A DNA stretch of 64,000 bases from Gilliamella sp. ESL0443 (GTDB taxonomy: Bacteria; Pseudomonadota; Gammaproteobacteria; Enterobacterales; Orbaceae), in contig NZ_CP048263.1 of NCBI RefSeq assembly GCF_019469165.1, positions 124,001 through 188,000 of the forward strand. Reading direction: 5' to 3'. The translations under genes were made by a program, and so were the position numbers. Below, one piece after another: positions 8,017 through 18,713 of the stretch; positions within the stretch are counted from its first letter, which is position 1, and each line of letters begins with the position of its first letter. The notes below the pieces were generated by a model that worked only from the letters and a program-made list of their open reading frames with translations, made no database searches and was not told the origin of the DNA.

Positions 8017-9063
8017 TTGGATAATCTAACCATTGCGTTAGATGCTATGAGCGGGGACTTCGGTCCTCGTATTGTTGTTCCTGCTGCAATTCAAGCATTA
8101 CACCATTATCCAAACCTTTCTATCTTTCTTGTCGGTGATTTAAAGGAAGTTGGCTTTTTTTTGTCTAAAGAAAATGCAAAGCTGGTTACTCAATATCAAG
8201 AAAATGGTCGTTTGATGTTAACTGAATCTACTGCGATCATCGCTAACGATATGAAACCATCATATGCAATTAGGCATAGCCAAGGTTCCTCAATGAGGAT
8301 TGCATTAGAGTTAGTGAAAAGTAGTAAGGCTCAGGCTTGTGTCAGTTCCGGTAATACTGGTGCGTTGATGGGGCTATCTAAGCTGTTGTTGCATTCTTTA
8401 ACTGGTATCGATCGCCCGGCATTAGTTGCCACCATTCCTGCGTTAAATAACCAAAATACTGTTGTGCTTGATTTAGGTGCTAATGCAGAATGCGATAGTG
8501 ATATGCTAGTGCAGTTTGCCATAATGGGTGAAATACTAGCAAAATCAGTCCTTCATATTAAAAATCCGCGCGTTGCTCTGCTTAATATTGGTGAAGAAGA
8601 TATTAAGGGGCTAGATAAAATTCGTGCTGCGGCGTCTATTTTGAAAGCCAATGATCAAATTAATTATATCGGTTATTTAGAAGGCAATGAGCTGTTGACC
8701 GGTAAAACTGATGTGCTTGTTTGTGATGGTTTTGTTGGTAATGTGACGCTCAAAACAGTAGAAGGATTAATCAAAATTTTCATGTCATCATTTAAAATGC
8801 TATTAGGGCAAAACTCATTAATTATGAAATTTTTGAGTAAATGGCTTCAACGAAAAATAGTAAAAAATTTTGGTTATTTAGATCCTGGACGATATAATGG
8901 TGCCTGTTTACTTGGACTTCAAAGTATTGTGATTAAAAGTCACGGTAGTGCCAATCAAAAATCATTTTTTGCAGCAATTGAGCAAGCTATTTTAGCTATC
9001 GAAACGAATATACCTGAGAAGATTGCCAATAGTCTTTCTTCTGCACTACCTAAGAGCGAATAA
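8017..9063 (+). CDS. plsX: Phosphate acyltransferase PlsX
   Basis: This 348-residue enzyme makes acyl-phosphate from acyl-ACP for phospholipid synthesis. The N-terminus LTIALDAMSGDFGPRIVVPA aligns with PlsX directly after the first codon. The start is TTG at 8017, with AGGTGA 6-11 bases upstream and no ATG nearby that would keep this N-terminus. Other landmarks are SSGNTGALMGLS, LLNIGEEDIKG, YLEGNEL and VCDGFVGNVTLKT. The stop is 4 bases before fabH. The weak TTG start may hold PlsX yield below that of neighbouring Fab enzymes. Confidence 0.95.
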   Translation: MDNLTIALDAMSGDFGPRIVVPAAIQALHHYPNLSIFLVGDLKEVGFFLSKENAKLVTQYQENGRLMLTESTAIIANDMKPSYAIRHSQGSSMRIALELVKSSKAQACVSSGNTGALMGLSKLLLHSLTGIDRPALVATIPALNNQNTVVLDLGANAECDSDMLVQFAIMGEILAKSVLHIKNPRVALLNIGEEDIKGLDKIRAAASILKANDQINYIGYLEGNELLTGKTDVLVCDGFVGNVTLKTVEGLIKIFMSSFKMLLGQNSLIMKFLSKWLQRKIVKNFGYLDPGRYNGACLLGLQSIVIKSHGSANQKSFFAAIEQAILAIETNIPEKIANSLSSALPKSE

Positions 9064-9067
9064 TTAG

Positions 9068-10021
9068 ATGTATACAAAGATATTAGGAACAGGAAGCTAT
9101 CTTCCAAAACAAATAAGAACCAATGCCGATCTTGAAAAGATGGTCGATACTAGTGATGAATGGATAACTACCCGTACTGGTATTAAAGAAAGACGCATTG
9201 CTGCACCCGATGAAACCGTTACTAGTATGGCTTATGAAGCGGCGATTAATGCGATTGAAATGGCGAAAATCGATAAACAAGAGATTGGTTTGATTATTGT
9301 TGCAACAGCAACATCGGTTAATGCTTTTCCAAGTTCAGCTACTGAATTACAGGCCAAATTGGATCTGGGTGATGTAATTGCATTTGATGTATCAGCTGCT
9401 TGTTCAGGATTTATTTATGCGCTTGATATTGCGGATAAATATGTGAAGAGTGGTGCAATTAAATATGCCTTAGTGGTTGGCTCAGATATGTTAACTCGTG
9501 GTGTTGATCCAAGTGATCGCGGGACAATTATTATTTTTGGTGATGGTGCAGGAGCTGTTGTAGTGGGTGCTTCACAAGAACCAGGAATTATTGCTTCTCA
9601 TCTTCATGCTGATGGTCGTTATGGTGAATTGTTAAAATATCCATATGTCGATCGTCGTTCACTTAATGATCCAGTTTATATGACAATGCATGGGAATGAA
9701 GTATTTAAAGTTGCAGTCAAAGAACTTTCAAATTTAGTCGATGAGCTATTATCTGAGAATGCATTTAATAAATCAGATTTAGATTGGTTAGTTCCTCATC
9801 AAGCTAATTTACGAATTATTTCAGCTACGGCTAAACGTCTTGATATGGATATGAGTAAGGTTATTGTAACGCTTGATAAACAAGGTAATACTTCTGCTGC
9901 ATCGGTACCTTGCGCTTTAGATGCAGGTGTGCGAGATGGCCGTATTAAACGAGGGCAGTTAATATTGTTAGAAGCTTTCGGCGGTGGTTTCGTTTGGGGC
10001 TCTGCACTCGTTAAATTTTAA
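9068..10021 (+). CDS. fabH: Beta-ketoacyl-ACP synthase III
   Basis: At 317 residues this is the same length as E. coli FabH. The catalytic triad is intact: Cys112 in SAACSGF, the histidine in VPHQANLRI near residue 244, and the asparagine in GNTSAAS near residue 274. It condenses acetyl-CoA with malonyl-ACP to start fatty-acid chains. The C-terminal [16 protein letters not shown] is typical. It follows plsX after 4 bases and precedes fabD. Confidence 0.97.
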   Translation: MYTKILGTGSYLPKQIRTNADLEKMVDTSDEWITTRTGIKERRIAAPDETVTSMAYEAAINAIEMAKIDKQEIGLIIVATATSVNAFPSSATELQAKLDLGDVIAFDVSAACSGFIYALDIADKYVKSGAIKYALVVGSDMLTRGVDPSDRGTIIIFGDGAGAVVVGASQEPGIIASHLHADGRYGELLKYPYVDRRSLNDPVYMTMHGNEVFKVAVKELSNLVDELLSENAFNKSDLDWLVPHQANLRIISATAKRLDMDMSKVIVTLDKQGNTSAASVPCALDAGVRDGRIKRGQLILLEAFGGGFVWGSALVKF

Positions 10022-10056
10022 TTTATAACTTATTTTAAGTAATCAAGGATTTCAAA

Positions 10057-10992
10057 ATGACCAAATTTGCAATGGTATTTCCAGGACAAGGCTCACAAGC
10101 TGTAGGTATGTTAAAAGATCTTGCTGAAAACTATCCAATTGTGAAGTCAACTTTTGATGAAGCTTCACAAGTGTTAGGTTATGATTTATGGGCTTTAGTG
10201 CAAGATGGTCCTGCTGAGGAATTAAATAAAACTTGGCAAACTCAACCAGCATTACTTGCTTCATCTGTTGCTATTTACCGTGTTTGGCAAAGTATTAATG
10301 GCGCTCAACCAGAATTTATGGCAGGCCATAGTTTAGGCGAATACTCAGCATTGGTATGTGCTGGCGTAATTGATTTTAAAGATGCAATTAAATTAGTTGA
10401 GCTACGTGGAAAACTAATGCAAGAAGCTGTACCAAGTGGTACAGGGGCAATGTTTGCTATCATTGGTTTAGATAACGATTCGATCCGTAAAGCTTGTGAC
10501 GAAGCGGCTCAAGGTCAAGTCGTTGCACCAGTTAATTTTAATTCACCTGGTCAAGTTGTTATTGCGGGTAATAAAGAAGCGGTTGAACGAGCAGGTGCTC
10601 TGTGTAAAGAGGCTGGAGCTAAACGAGCATTACCACTGGCAGTTAGCGTGCCTTCACATTGTGCTTTGATGAAACCAGCCGCTGATAAATTAGCGGTAGC
10701 ATTAAATAATATCACATTCAATGCTCCTAAATTTGCAGTAATTAATAATGTTGATGTTAAAGTTGAAACATCAGCAGACAAAATCAAAACAGCATTAATC
10801 GCTCAGCTATATAGCCCTGTTCGTTGGACTGAAACAGTAGAGGATATGGCAAAACAAGGTGTAACAATGTTAGTTGAAATCGGACCAGGCAAAGTTTTAA
10901 CTGGTTTAACTAAACGAATCGTTGATTCATTATCGGCTTATGCTGTTAATGATAAAGCATCATTAGATGTTGCGATAGAAAATACTAAATAG
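10057..10992 (+). CDS. fabD: Malonyl-CoA:ACP transacylase
   Basis: This 311-residue FabD carries the N-terminal FPGQGSQAVGML motif and the nucleophile Ser92 in GHSLGEYSALV; the partner histidine is in SVPSHCALM near residue 201. It loads malonyl groups onto ACP for elongation. The ribosome site AAGGA lies 10 bases before ATG 10057. It sits between fabH and fabG in the conserved fab operon order. Confidence 0.97.
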   Translation: MTKFAMVFPGQGSQAVGMLKDLAENYPIVKSTFDEASQVLGYDLWALVQDGPAEELNKTWQTQPALLASSVAIYRVWQSINGAQPEFMAGHSLGEYSALVCAGVIDFKDAIKLVELRGKLMQEAVPSGTGAMFAIIGLDNDSIRKACDEAAQGQVVAPVNFNSPGQVVIAGNKEAVERAGALCKEAGAKRALPLAVSVPSHCALMKPAADKLAVALNNITFNAPKFAVINNVDVKVETSADKIKTALIAQLYSPVRWTETVEDMAKQGVTMLVEIGPGKVLTGLTKRIVDSLSAYAVNDKASLDVAIENTK

Positions 10993-11010
10993 AAGGTAAA
11001 AGGGGTAGTT

Positions 11011-11745
11011 ATGAACCTATCAGGAAAGATTGCTTTAGTTACTGGTGCAAGCCGTGGGATCGGGAAGGCAATTGCAGAAAAATTAGTTGCTTGTGGCGCA
11101 ACCGTTATTGGAACTGCAACAACCGAAAAAGGTGCTCAAGCCATAAGTGAATATTTAGGCACTAAAGGTAAAGGTTTAGCACTAAATGTGACCGATGAAG
11201 GATCTATTGAATCAGTTATTAATACAATTAAAACGGAATTTGGCGATATTGATATTCTGGTTAATAATGCAGGTATCACTCGTGATAATTTATTAATGAG
11301 AATGAAAGAAGACGAGTGGCAAGATATTTTAGATACTAATTTAACGTCTGTATTCCGCTTATCAAAAGCATTAATGCGTACTATGATGAAAAAACGTTAT
11401 GGTAGAATTATTACTATAGGATCTGTTGTTGGTACTATGGGTAATGCAGGCCAAGCTAACTATGCGGCGGCAAAAGCTGGATTGATTGGATTTAGTAAAT
11501 CATTAGCTCGTGAAGTTGCATCTCGAGGTATTACGGTTAATGTGGTAGCACCAGGGTTCATTGCAACAGATATGACAGAAGCATTGACTGATGAACAAAA
11601 GGCGTTAACATTAGCGCAAGTGCCAGCAGGGCGTTTAGGTGAACCAGCTGAAATTGCTAATGCAGTAGCGTTCTTGGCTTCTGATGAGGCATCTTATATT
11701 ACGGGTGAAACTTTACATGTCAATGGCGGCATGTATATGGTGTAA
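11011..11745 (+). CDS. fabG: 3-oxoacyl-ACP reductase
   Basis: At 244 residues this matches E. coli FabG. It has the NADPH-binding TGASRGIGKAIAE motif (residues ~12-24), NNAGITRDNLL, the catalytic serine in TIGSVVGTMG near 138, and YAAAKAG with Tyr and Lys near 151 and 155. The C-terminus ITGETLHVNGGMYMV is standard. It is the elongation-cycle ketoreductase and lies 18 bases after fabD. Confidence 0.97.
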   Translation: MNLSGKIALVTGASRGIGKAIAEKLVACGATVIGTATTEKGAQAISEYLGTKGKGLALNVTDEGSIESVINTIKTEFGDIDILVNNAGITRDNLLMRMKEDEWQDILDTNLTSVFRLSKALMRTMMKKRYGRIITIGSVVGTMGNAGQANYAAAKAGLIGFSKSLAREVASRGITVNVVAPGFIATDMTEALTDEQKALTLAQVPAGRLGEPAEIANAVAFLASDEASYITGETLHVNGGMYMV

Positions 11746-11808
11746 TTGATCAGAATAGTGTAAAATGAGTCAATAATTTCATATTTTGAACAAAAAATAA
11801 GCAATTGG

Positions 11809-11837
11809 GTTGAAAAATGATTGGCATCTTTTTCAAC
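11809..11837 (+). promoter_or_regulatory. Inverted repeat in the fabG-acpP gap
   Basis: GTTGAAAAA (11809-11817) and TTTTTCAAC (11829-11837) form a perfect 9-base inverted repeat. Three further pairs (GAT/ATC) inside it need one bulged T. It lies about 60 bases before acpP and has no U tract, so it is more likely an operator or leader hairpin than a terminator. It does not match the FadR or FabR sites I know. Confidence 0.45.
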
Positions 11838-11895
11838 ATTTTATAAACTTACATTCACCGCCACTTTCGGCGATATTTATAGGAAAAAAAAGAGT

Positions 11896-12129
11896 ATGAG
11901 CACTATTGAAGAGCGAGTTAAGAAAATTATTGTTGAGCAACTTGGTGTTAAAGAGGATGAAGTTAGAAATGAATCTTCTTTCGTTGAAGATCTTGGCGCT
12001 GACTCTCTTGATACAGTTGAATTAGTTATGGCTTTAGAAGAAGAATTTGATACTGAAATTCCTGATGAAGAAGCTGAAAAAATTACAACTGTACAATCAG
12101 CAATTGATTATATTACTGCAAATCAATAA
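11896..12129 (+). CDS. acpP: Acyl carrier protein
   Basis: This 77-residue acidic protein starts [17 protein letters not shown] and carries the phosphopantetheine serine in [18 protein letters not shown] (Ser37 counting Met). ATG 11896 is the conventional start; an open frame extends upstream to 11821, but those codons encode no conserved ACP residues. ACP carries growing acyl chains for all enzymes of this cluster. A 150-base gap after fabG with a hairpin suggests that acpP also has its own transcript, as expected for such an abundant protein. Confidence 0.97.
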   Translation: MSTIEERVKKIIVEQLGVKEDEVRNESSFVEDLGADSLDTVELVMALEEEFDTEIPDEEAEKITTVQSAIDYITANQ

Positions 12130-12282
12130 GGTTAGCAGAGTTTTCATAATAGGCGGTCAAATGATCGCCTAGTTTGTATTTGTATCTCTATTTTTATAGA
12201 GTGGATTCCAATTTAATTTTGAAAACTCATAAAAAATTTTCAATGATTCAAATTTCATTTCAATCCTTTTCTGGAGGACAAT

Positions 12283-13527
12283 GTGTCTAAACGCAGAGTT
12301 GTTGTTACTGGAATGGGCATGATATCTCCAGTAGGTAATACAGTTGAATCCACATGGCAAGCTTTATTAGCCGGTCAAAGTGGTGTAGAACTTATAGAAC
12401 ACTTTGATACAGCCCCTTTCGCAACGCGCTTCGCAGCGATGGTTAAAAACTTTGATGGCGAAGATTATAATATTTCACGTAAAGATGCTCGTAAAATGGA
12501 TTATTTCATCCAATACGGTATTGCAGCAGGTATGCAGGCAATGCAAGATGCGGGTATTGAAATTACGGAAGAAAATGCAGAGCGAATCGGTTGTGCTATC
12601 GGTTCAGGTATTGGTGGACTAGGATTAATTGAAGAAAATCATAGTGCATTAGTTAATGGTGGACCACGTAAAATTAGTCCTTTCTTTGTACCATCGACTA
12701 TAGTAAATATGATCGCTGGTCACTTATCAATTATTTATGGATTAAAAGGTCCAAGTATTACTATTGCTACCGCTTGTTCTTCTGGCGTACATAATATTGG
12801 TCATGCAGCGCGTATGATTGCATATGGTGATGCCGATGCGATGTTAGCTGGTGGTGGTGAAAAAGCGAGCACTCCTCTTGGTATCGGTGGCTTTGGGGCT
12901 GCGCGTGCATTGTCAACTAATAATGACAACCCAAAAGCTGCAAGTCGACCATGGGATAAAGATCGTGATGGTTTTGTGCTTGGTGACGGTGCAGGTATCA
13001 TGTTCCTAGAAGAATATGAACATGCTAAAAAGCGTGGTGCTAAGATTTATGCTGAAGTAGTTGGCTTTGGTATGAGTGGTGATGCTTATCATATGACTTC
13101 ACCTCCAGCAGATGGTAGCGGAGCGGCATTAGCTATGAAATGCGCGATTCGTGATGCAGGAATAACACCTGAACATATTGGTTATATTAATGCGCATGGT
13201 ACATCAACTCCTGCTGGCGACAAAGCTGAGACTCAAGCAGTTAAAAGCATTTTTAAAGAAAATGCCAACAAAGTAATGGTAAGTTCAACTAAATCAATGA
13301 TTGGGCACTTATTAGGTGCAGCTGGTGCGGTTGAGTCTATTTTTACTGTACTTGCATTACGCGATCAGGCTGTTCCTCCAACAATTAATTTAGATAATCC
13401 TGATGAGGGATGTGATCTTGATTATGTTCCACACACAGCTCGTCAAGTGAAAAACTTAGAATATGCTCTTTGTAATTCATTTGGCTTTGGTGGTACTAAC
13501 GGTTCAGTCTTATTCAAGAAGATTTAA
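12283..13527 (+). CDS. fabF: Beta-ketoacyl-ACP synthase II
   Basis: This 414-residue FabF (413 in E. coli) starts at GTG 12283 with GGAGG 5 bases upstream; an overlapping ATG at 12281 is out of frame. The catalytic cysteine is near residue 165 in [12 protein letters not shown], and the two histidines are in [11 protein letters not shown] and [15 protein letters not shown]. It performs chain elongation and temperature-dependent cis-vaccenate formation in relatives. It closes the fab cluster. Confidence 0.97.
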   Translation: MSKRRVVVTGMGMISPVGNTVESTWQALLAGQSGVELIEHFDTAPFATRFAAMVKNFDGEDYNISRKDARKMDYFIQYGIAAGMQAMQDAGIEITEENAERIGCAIGSGIGGLGLIEENHSALVNGGPRKISPFFVPSTIVNMIAGHLSIIYGLKGPSITIATACSSGVHNIGHAARMIAYGDADAMLAGGGEKASTPLGIGGFGAARALSTNNDNPKAASRPWDKDRDGFVLGDGAGIMFLEEYEHAKKRGAKIYAEVVGFGMSGDAYHMTSPPADGSGAALAMKCAIRDAGITPEHIGYINAHGTSTPAGDKAETQAVKSIFKENANKVMVSSTKSMIGHLLGAAGAVESIFTVLALRDQAVPPTINLDNPDEGCDLDYVPHTARQVKNLEYALCNSFGFGGTNGSVLFKKI

Positions 13528-13538
13528 TCTCCATTTTT

Positions 13539-13560
13539 CCCATCACGATTTGGTGATGGG
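13539..13560 (+). terminator. Stem-loop after fabF
   Basis: CCCATCAC and GTGATGGG pair perfectly around a GATTTG loop 11 bases after the fabF stop. There is no clean U run after the stem, so termination strength is uncertain. Confidence 0.5.
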
Positions 13561-13757
13561 AAGCAACTATTTCCTTTTTTCATTTTCAATAATACATTTC
13601 ACAATAAAAAATGTGGCATACACCTCATTTTTTAAAATATTTAGTAGTATATTAATAATAAAAGCGTATGTTTTAATCTAAAAATATAGATAGAAATATT
13701 TCTTAAAATAATAAGATTTATCTATGCAGGATTTTTTATTTTTTAGGAGCTGTTATT

Positions 13758-14849
13758 ATGATTACTACTGCACTTTTTCCAAATCGTTACATTCAAGGTT
13801 TTAATGCAATTGAAAATAGCCTAGGCCAAGAGTTAGCAAGGCTTGGAAAAAAAGCATTATTACTTGAAAGTCCATCTGCACATAAAAATTTATCTAAAAC
13901 TATCGAAAAATCACTATCAGGTAATATTGAAAGTATCGTAGATATTTTTAATCGAGAATGTAGCGATGAAGAGATTGCAAGGATAATTGAGTTAGCTAAA
14001 TCTCAAAATATTGATGTGATTGTGGGTATAGGTGGCGGGAAGGTTATTGATACAGCGAAAGCGGTTGCAGCAACGATTAACTACCCTTGTGTTGTGGTCC
14101 CTACGCTTGCCTCTACAGATGCGCCTTGTAGCGCTTTATCAGTAATTTATACACCAACTGGTGAATTTAAAAGATATTTTGTGTTACCCAGAAATCCTGA
14201 TGTAGTATTAGTTGATTCAAAAGTTATCGCTAATGCGCCTGTAAGATTTTTAGTTGCCGGTATGGGAGATGCTTTAGCAACTTGGTTTGAGGCCGAAGAT
14301 TGTAGACAATCAAAAGCTGGGAATATGAGTGGACGATCAGGTCCAATGACTGCATTTGCGTTAGCAAAATTTTGTTTTGAGATTTTACTTAAGTATGGTG
14401 TTCAGGCTAAAAATTCTTGTGAACAAAAAGTCGTAACTCCAGCTCTAGAACATGTAATTGAAGCTAATACACTTCTTTCCGGATTGGGATTTGAAAGTGG
14501 TGGGCTTTCAGCTGCCCATGCCATTCATAATGGATTTACAGCATTAGAAGCAACGCATAATTATTGGCATGGTGAAAAAGTAGCATTTGGTACGCTTGCT
14601 ATGTTAATGCTAATCGATAGCGATCCTGAAATGATCGAGACTGTTTATCATTTTTGTGAGTCGGTTGGATTGCCAACTACGCTAGCAGAAATTGGATTAG
14701 CTAATGTTAGCGATGATGATTTAATGCAAGTGGCAATTTTAGCTTGTGCTGAAGGTGAATCAATTCATAATTCTCCTGCAGAAATTTCTCCAGAAACAGT
14801 ATTTGCTGCAATAAAAGCAGCTAATGCTGAAGGTTTACGGCGCAAATAA
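13758..14849 (+). CDS. gldA: Glycerol dehydrogenase
   Basis: This 363-residue iron/zinc-type polyol dehydrogenase resembles E. coli GldA (367 residues), which interconverts glycerol and dihydroxyacetone with NAD. Landmarks are the NAD-binding GIGGGKVIDTAKAVA near residue 95, VPTLASTDAPCSALSVIYT, and metal ligands in GMGDALATWFEAEDC, LSAAHAIHNGFTAL and THNYWHGEKVAFG. The start at 13758 has TTTTAGGAGC upstream. It stands alone between the fab cluster and dnaE with its own terminator. Confidence 0.93.
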   Translation: MITTALFPNRYIQGFNAIENSLGQELARLGKKALLLESPSAHKNLSKTIEKSLSGNIESIVDIFNRECSDEEIARIIELAKSQNIDVIVGIGGGKVIDTAKAVAATINYPCVVVPTLASTDAPCSALSVIYTPTGEFKRYFVLPRNPDVVLVDSKVIANAPVRFLVAGMGDALATWFEAEDCRQSKAGNMSGRSGPMTAFALAKFCFEILLKYGVQAKNSCEQKVVTPALEHVIEANTLLSGLGFESGGLSAAHAIHNGFTALEATHNYWHGEKVAFGTLAMLMLIDSDPEMIETVYHFCESVGLPTTLAEIGLANVSDDDLMQVAILACAEGESIHNSPAEISPETVFAAIKAANAEGLRRK

Positions 14850-14879
14850 CTTTTTATAATTTTTAAGACTAATTTGATT

Positions 14880-14910
14880 AACTTCCGTTCTTTATAACGG
14901 AAGTTTTATT
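14880..14910 (+). terminator. Intrinsic terminator of gldA
   Basis: AACTTCCGTT and AACGGAAGTT form a perfect 10-base stem with a CTTTAT loop, followed by TTATTTATT. It lies 30 bases after the gldA stop. Confidence 0.85.
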
Positions 14911-14969
14911 TATTGTTTTATTAGTCGATTTTTTGATAAATAAAGCAATAAGAATATTCGTCTGGTTTG

Positions 14970-14978
14970 TGCTATAAT
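14970..14978 (+). promoter_or_regulatory. Extended -10 promoter of dnaE
   Basis: TGCTATAAT is a perfect extended -10 element 37 bases before the dnaE ATG. No good -35 is visible, as is usual for extended -10 promoters. The surrounding TTTGTGCTATAATT is identical to the gyrA promoter core near 37990. Confidence 0.7.
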
Positions 14979-15014
14979 TGTGGCTAATTTTTTGTGTAAT
15001 TACTTTTGGTAAAT

Positions 15015-18000
15015 ATGACCGAACCTAAGTTTATTCATCTTCATTTGCATAGCGATTTTTCAATGGTTGATGGTATCGCTAAAGTAGGTGCTTTAGTCAA
15101 TGAAGTAAGTAAATTGCAAATGCCTGCTTTTGCAATTACTGATTTTACCAATCTCTGTGGACTAGTTAAGTTCTATGGATCAGCCATGGGAAAAGGCATT
15201 AAACCCATTATTGGTGCTGACTTAGCAATTAAAAGTTCACAGCTAAGTGATGATATTTATCGATTAACAATATTAGCCGCTAACAATACAGGCTATCAAA
15301 ATCTTACCTTATTAATTTCAAAAGCTTATCAGCGAGGCTATATTGGTGATATGCCTGTTGTTGATCAAGAATGGCTAACTATCCATCGAGAAGGTTTAAT
15401 CATATTAGCTGGCCGTGAAAGTGATATTGGTATTGGTGTTATTCGCGATAATCAAGCGATTATTGATGAGGCGATCACTTACTATTTAGAAAATTTTAAT
15501 CAACATTTCTATTTTGAATTAGTCCGTACAAATCGCGCCAATGAAGAGTTATTTATTCATAGCGCAATTAAACTCGCTGAGCAATATTCCTTACCGGTTG
15601 TGGCGACTAATGATGTGCGCTTCTTATCATCTTCTGATTTTGAAGCGCATGAAATTCGAGTAGCTATCCACGATGGTAATACACTTGAAGATCCAAGTAG
15701 GCCGAAAAACTATTCATCCGAGCAATACTTACGATCGGAACAAGAAATGTGCAAATTGTTTTCCGATATTCCAGAGGCATTGGAAAATAGTGTTGAAATA
15801 GCTAAACGATGTAATGTGACTATTCGACTCGGCGAATATTTTTTACCACAGTTTCCTACGGGTGATATGTCAACCGAAGATTTTTTGGTGCATAAATCAC
15901 GTGAAGGTTTAGAAGAGCGGCTTGAGTTTCTTTTTCCTGATCCAGAAGTTCGAAAACAGCGACGCCCTGAGTATGATGAGCGGTTAGAAACTGAATTAAA
16001 CGTAATAAACCAAATGGGCTTTCCTGGGTACTTTTTGATCGTCATGGAGTTTATTCAATGGTCAAAAGATAATGATATTCCTGTTGGCCCAGGACGTGGT
16101 TCAGGAGCCGGTTCTTTAGTTGCTTATGCTCTAAAGATAACTGATTTAGATCCATTAGCATTTGACCTACTTTTTGAACGTTTTCTAAATCCAGAACGGG
16201 TTTCAATGCCGGATTTCGATGTTGATTTTTGTATGGAAAAGCGTGATATGGTTATTGATCACGTTGCTGATATGTATGGTCGCGATGCAGTATCTCAAAT
16301 TATTACATTTGGTACAATGGCTGCTAAAGCAGTTATTCGCGATGTAGGACGAGTTCTTGGTCATCCTTATGGATTTGTTGATCGTATTTCAAAATTAATT
16401 CCACTTGATCCGGGTATGACATTAGCTAAAGCATTTGAAGTTGAGCCTCAACTTCAAGAGCTTTATGATAACAACGAAGAAGTTAAGTCTCTCATTGATA
16501 TCGCCAGACAATTAGAAGGGGTAACTCGAAATGCAGGTAAACATGCCGGTGGTGTAGTAATATCTCCGACTAAGATTACCGATTTTTCTCCTATTTATTG
16601 CGATCCCGAAGGTCATCACCCAGTAACACAATTTGATAAAAATGACGTTGAATACGCAGGGCTTGTTAAATTTGACTTTTTAGGGTTACGGACCTTAACC
16701 ATTATTGATTGGGCTATTAAAATGATTAATGAGCGCCGATTAAAAGATGGAAAACCACCAGTTGATATTACTCGTATACCACTTGATGATGAAGAATCGT
16801 TCCAATTATTATTAAAAGCTGAGACAACAGCTGTATTCCAATTGGAATCGCGTGGAATGAAAGACTTGATCAGACGTTTAAAACCTGACTGTTTTGAAGA
16901 TATGATCGCTTTAGTTGCTCTATTTCGACCAGGCCCGTTGCAATCAGGCATGGTAGATAATTTTATTGACCGTAAACATGGTCGGGAGGAAGTATCATAT
17001 CCTGATATAAATCATCAGCATGAATCACTTAAACCAATCTTAGAACCGACCTATGGTATCATCCTATATCAAGAACAAGTCATGCAGATTGCTCAGACGC
17101 TATCTGGTTATACACTTGGTGGCGCCGATTTGCTTCGAAGAGCAATGGGTAAGAAAAAACCAGAAGAGATGGCTAAACAGCGTTCGGTCTTCAAAGAAGG
17201 CGCTGAGAAACAAGGCGTTGATGGTGAACTTTCCATGCATATCTTTGATTTGGTTGAGAAGTTTGCCGGATATGGTTTTAATAAATCTCACTCAGCTGCT
17301 TATGCACTTGTTTCATATCAAACATTATGGTTGAAAACGCATTACCCAGCCGAATTTATGGCAGCCGTAATGACTGCTGATATGGATAATACAGATAAAA
17401 TTGTGGGTCTTGTTGATGAGTGTTTAAGAATGGGGCTGCAAGTAAATCCTCCTGATATTAACAGTGGTCTTTATCATTTCCATGTAAATGATAAAGGCGA
17501 AATTGTATATGGTATTGGTGCAATAAAAGGTGTTGGTGAGGGCCCAATTGAGGCTATTGTCGAAGCACGTAATAGTGGTGGTTATTTTAAAAATATCTTT
17601 GAGCTTTGTGCTCGAACAGATATGAAGAAAATCAATCGGCGCGTGTTAGAGAAACTAACTATGGCTGGAGCTTTTGATAAATTAGGTCCTCATAGAGCGG
17701 CTATTTTGCATAGTATCAATGACGCCATGCAAGCAGCAGATCAGTATGCTAGAGCTCAAACCATTGGGCAAGAAGATATGTTTGGTGTATTAGCTGAGGA
17801 GCCAGAACAAGTTGAAAATGCTTATGCTGCTGTTCCTGAATTACCCGAACAAGTATTACTTGATGGTGAACGTGAAGCTTTAGGGTTATATTTAACAGGT
17901 CATCCAGTTACGCAATATTTAAAAGAACTTAATCGATACTCTGGAGGCGTCAGAATAAGTGAAGCAGCTCCGACAGGATGGGGAAAAATGGCAACTTTTG

Positions 18001-18494
18001 CCGGTATTGTTATGGATGCGAGGGTTCGAATAACTAAAAAAGGTAATAAGATTGGATTGTTTACTTTAGATGATAGATCAGGTCGAATTGATGGTTTGCT
18101 TTTTTCTGATGCATTAGAAAAGTTTGGTCATTTATTAGTAAAAGATAAAATTTTAATCGTTTCAGGTCAAGTAAGCCATGATGATTTCAATGGCGGATTT
18201 AAAATGTCGGTTCGCGATATTGTCGACTTAAAAGATGCTAGGGCTAAGTATGTTAAAGGATTATCCGTAACCTTATCTGATGTTGAAGTTAACCGTCCAA
18301 TTCTACAACGATTACAACAAATTATAGAACCTTATCGACATGGTAGTGTCCCGATTAATCTCTATTATCATAGAGAAGATTCTGTGGTACGTCTTCAATT
18401 TGGTACAACTTGGCGGATTGTACCTGAAGATGCGCTAATAATAGAGTTGAAAACTTTATTAGGAAATGAGCGAGTGGACTTTGAGTTTGATTAA
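15015..18494 (+). CDS. dnaE: DNA polymerase III alpha subunit
   Basis: At 1159 residues this is the replicative polymerase catalytic subunit (1160 in E. coli). The PHP domain opens with [15 protein letters not shown]. The polymerase aspartates are about residues 400 and 402 in [14 protein letters not shown], and [16 protein letters not shown] precedes them. An OB-fold region ([19 protein letters not shown]) lies near residue 990. ATG 15015 fits the family N-terminus ([10 protein letters not shown]); an in-frame TTG at 15006 has no ribosome site or conservation. It stands before accA, as in E. coli. Confidence 0.97.
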   Translation: MTEPKFIHLHLHSDFSMVDGIAKVGALVNEVSKLQMPAFAITDFTNLCGLVKFYGSAMGKGIKPIIGADLAIKSSQLSDDIYRLTILAANNTGYQNLTLLISKAYQRGYIGDMPVVDQEWLTIHREGLIILAGRESDIGIGVIRDNQAIIDEAITYYLENFNQHFYFELVRTNRANEELFIHSAIKLAEQYSLPVVATNDVRFLSSSDFEAHEIRVAIHDGNTLEDPSRPKNYSSEQYLRSEQEMCKLFSDIPEALENSVEIAKRCNVTIRLGEYFLPQFPTGDMSTEDFLVHKSREGLEERLEFLFPDPEVRKQRRPEYDERLETELNVINQMGFPGYFLIVMEFIQWSKDNDIPVGPGRGSGAGSLVAYALKITDLDPLAFDLLFERFLNPERVSMPDFDVDFCMEKRDMVIDHVADMYGRDAVSQIITFGTMAAKAVIRDVGRVLGHPYGFVDRISKLIPLDPGMTLAKAFEVEPQLQELYDNNEEVKSLIDIARQLEGVTRNAGKHAGGVVISPTKITDFSPIYCDPEGHHPVTQFDKNDVEYAGLVKFDFLGLRTLTIIDWAIKMINERRLKDGKPPVDITRIPLDDEESFQLLLKAETTAVFQLESRGMKDLIRRLKPDCFEDMIALVALFRPGPLQSGMVDNFIDRKHGREEVSYPDINHQHESLKPILEPTYGIILYQEQVMQIAQTLSGYTLGGADLLRRAMGKKKPEEMAKQRSVFKEGAEKQGVDGELSMHIFDLVEKFAGYGFNKSHSAAYALVSYQTLWLKTHYPAEFMAAVMTADMDNTDKIVGLVDECLRMGLQVNPPDINSGLYHFHVNDKGEIVYGIGAIKGVGEGPIEAIVEARNSGGYFKNIFELCARTDMKKINRRVLEKLTMAGAFDKLGPHRAAILHSINDAMQAADQYARAQTIGQEDMFGVLAEEPEQVENAYAAVPELPEQVLLDGEREALGLYLTGHPVTQYLKELNRYSGGVRISEAAPTGWGKMATFAGIVMDARVRITKKGNKIGLFTLDDRSGRIDGLLFSDALEKFGHLLVKDKILIVSGQVSHDDFNGGFKMSVRDIVDLKDARAKYVKGLSVTLSDVEVNRPILQRLQQIIEPYRHGSVPINLYYHREDSVVRLQFGTTWRIVPEDALIIELKTLLGNERVDFEFD

Positions 18495-18713
18495 TTAAAA
18501 AACAGATTTTTTATTTAATGGTTGCAGTTAACCTATTAAAAGCTAGCTGTGCCATTTGGAATGTTGATGTTCATTAATAATAAATATTGGTGACTTCAAT
18601 GATTATTACATAGTAAAATTGACTTAATTTTATTTTAATAAATAGTCAGTATACTAAATTTAGTAATGTATTTTAACTAAATACAATTAATACAAGAGGC
18701 AATCATAAGCGTT

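Noticed and set aside
11821-11895. N-terminal extension of acpP
   Set aside because: The extra 25 codons are not conserved in ACP and overlap a hairpin; ATG 11896 gives the exact family N-terminus.
13463-13681. 72-codon frame overlapping the fabF end
   Set aside because: It has no initiation signal or recognisable similarity, is hydrophobic from AT-rich DNA, and runs through the fabF stem-loop.
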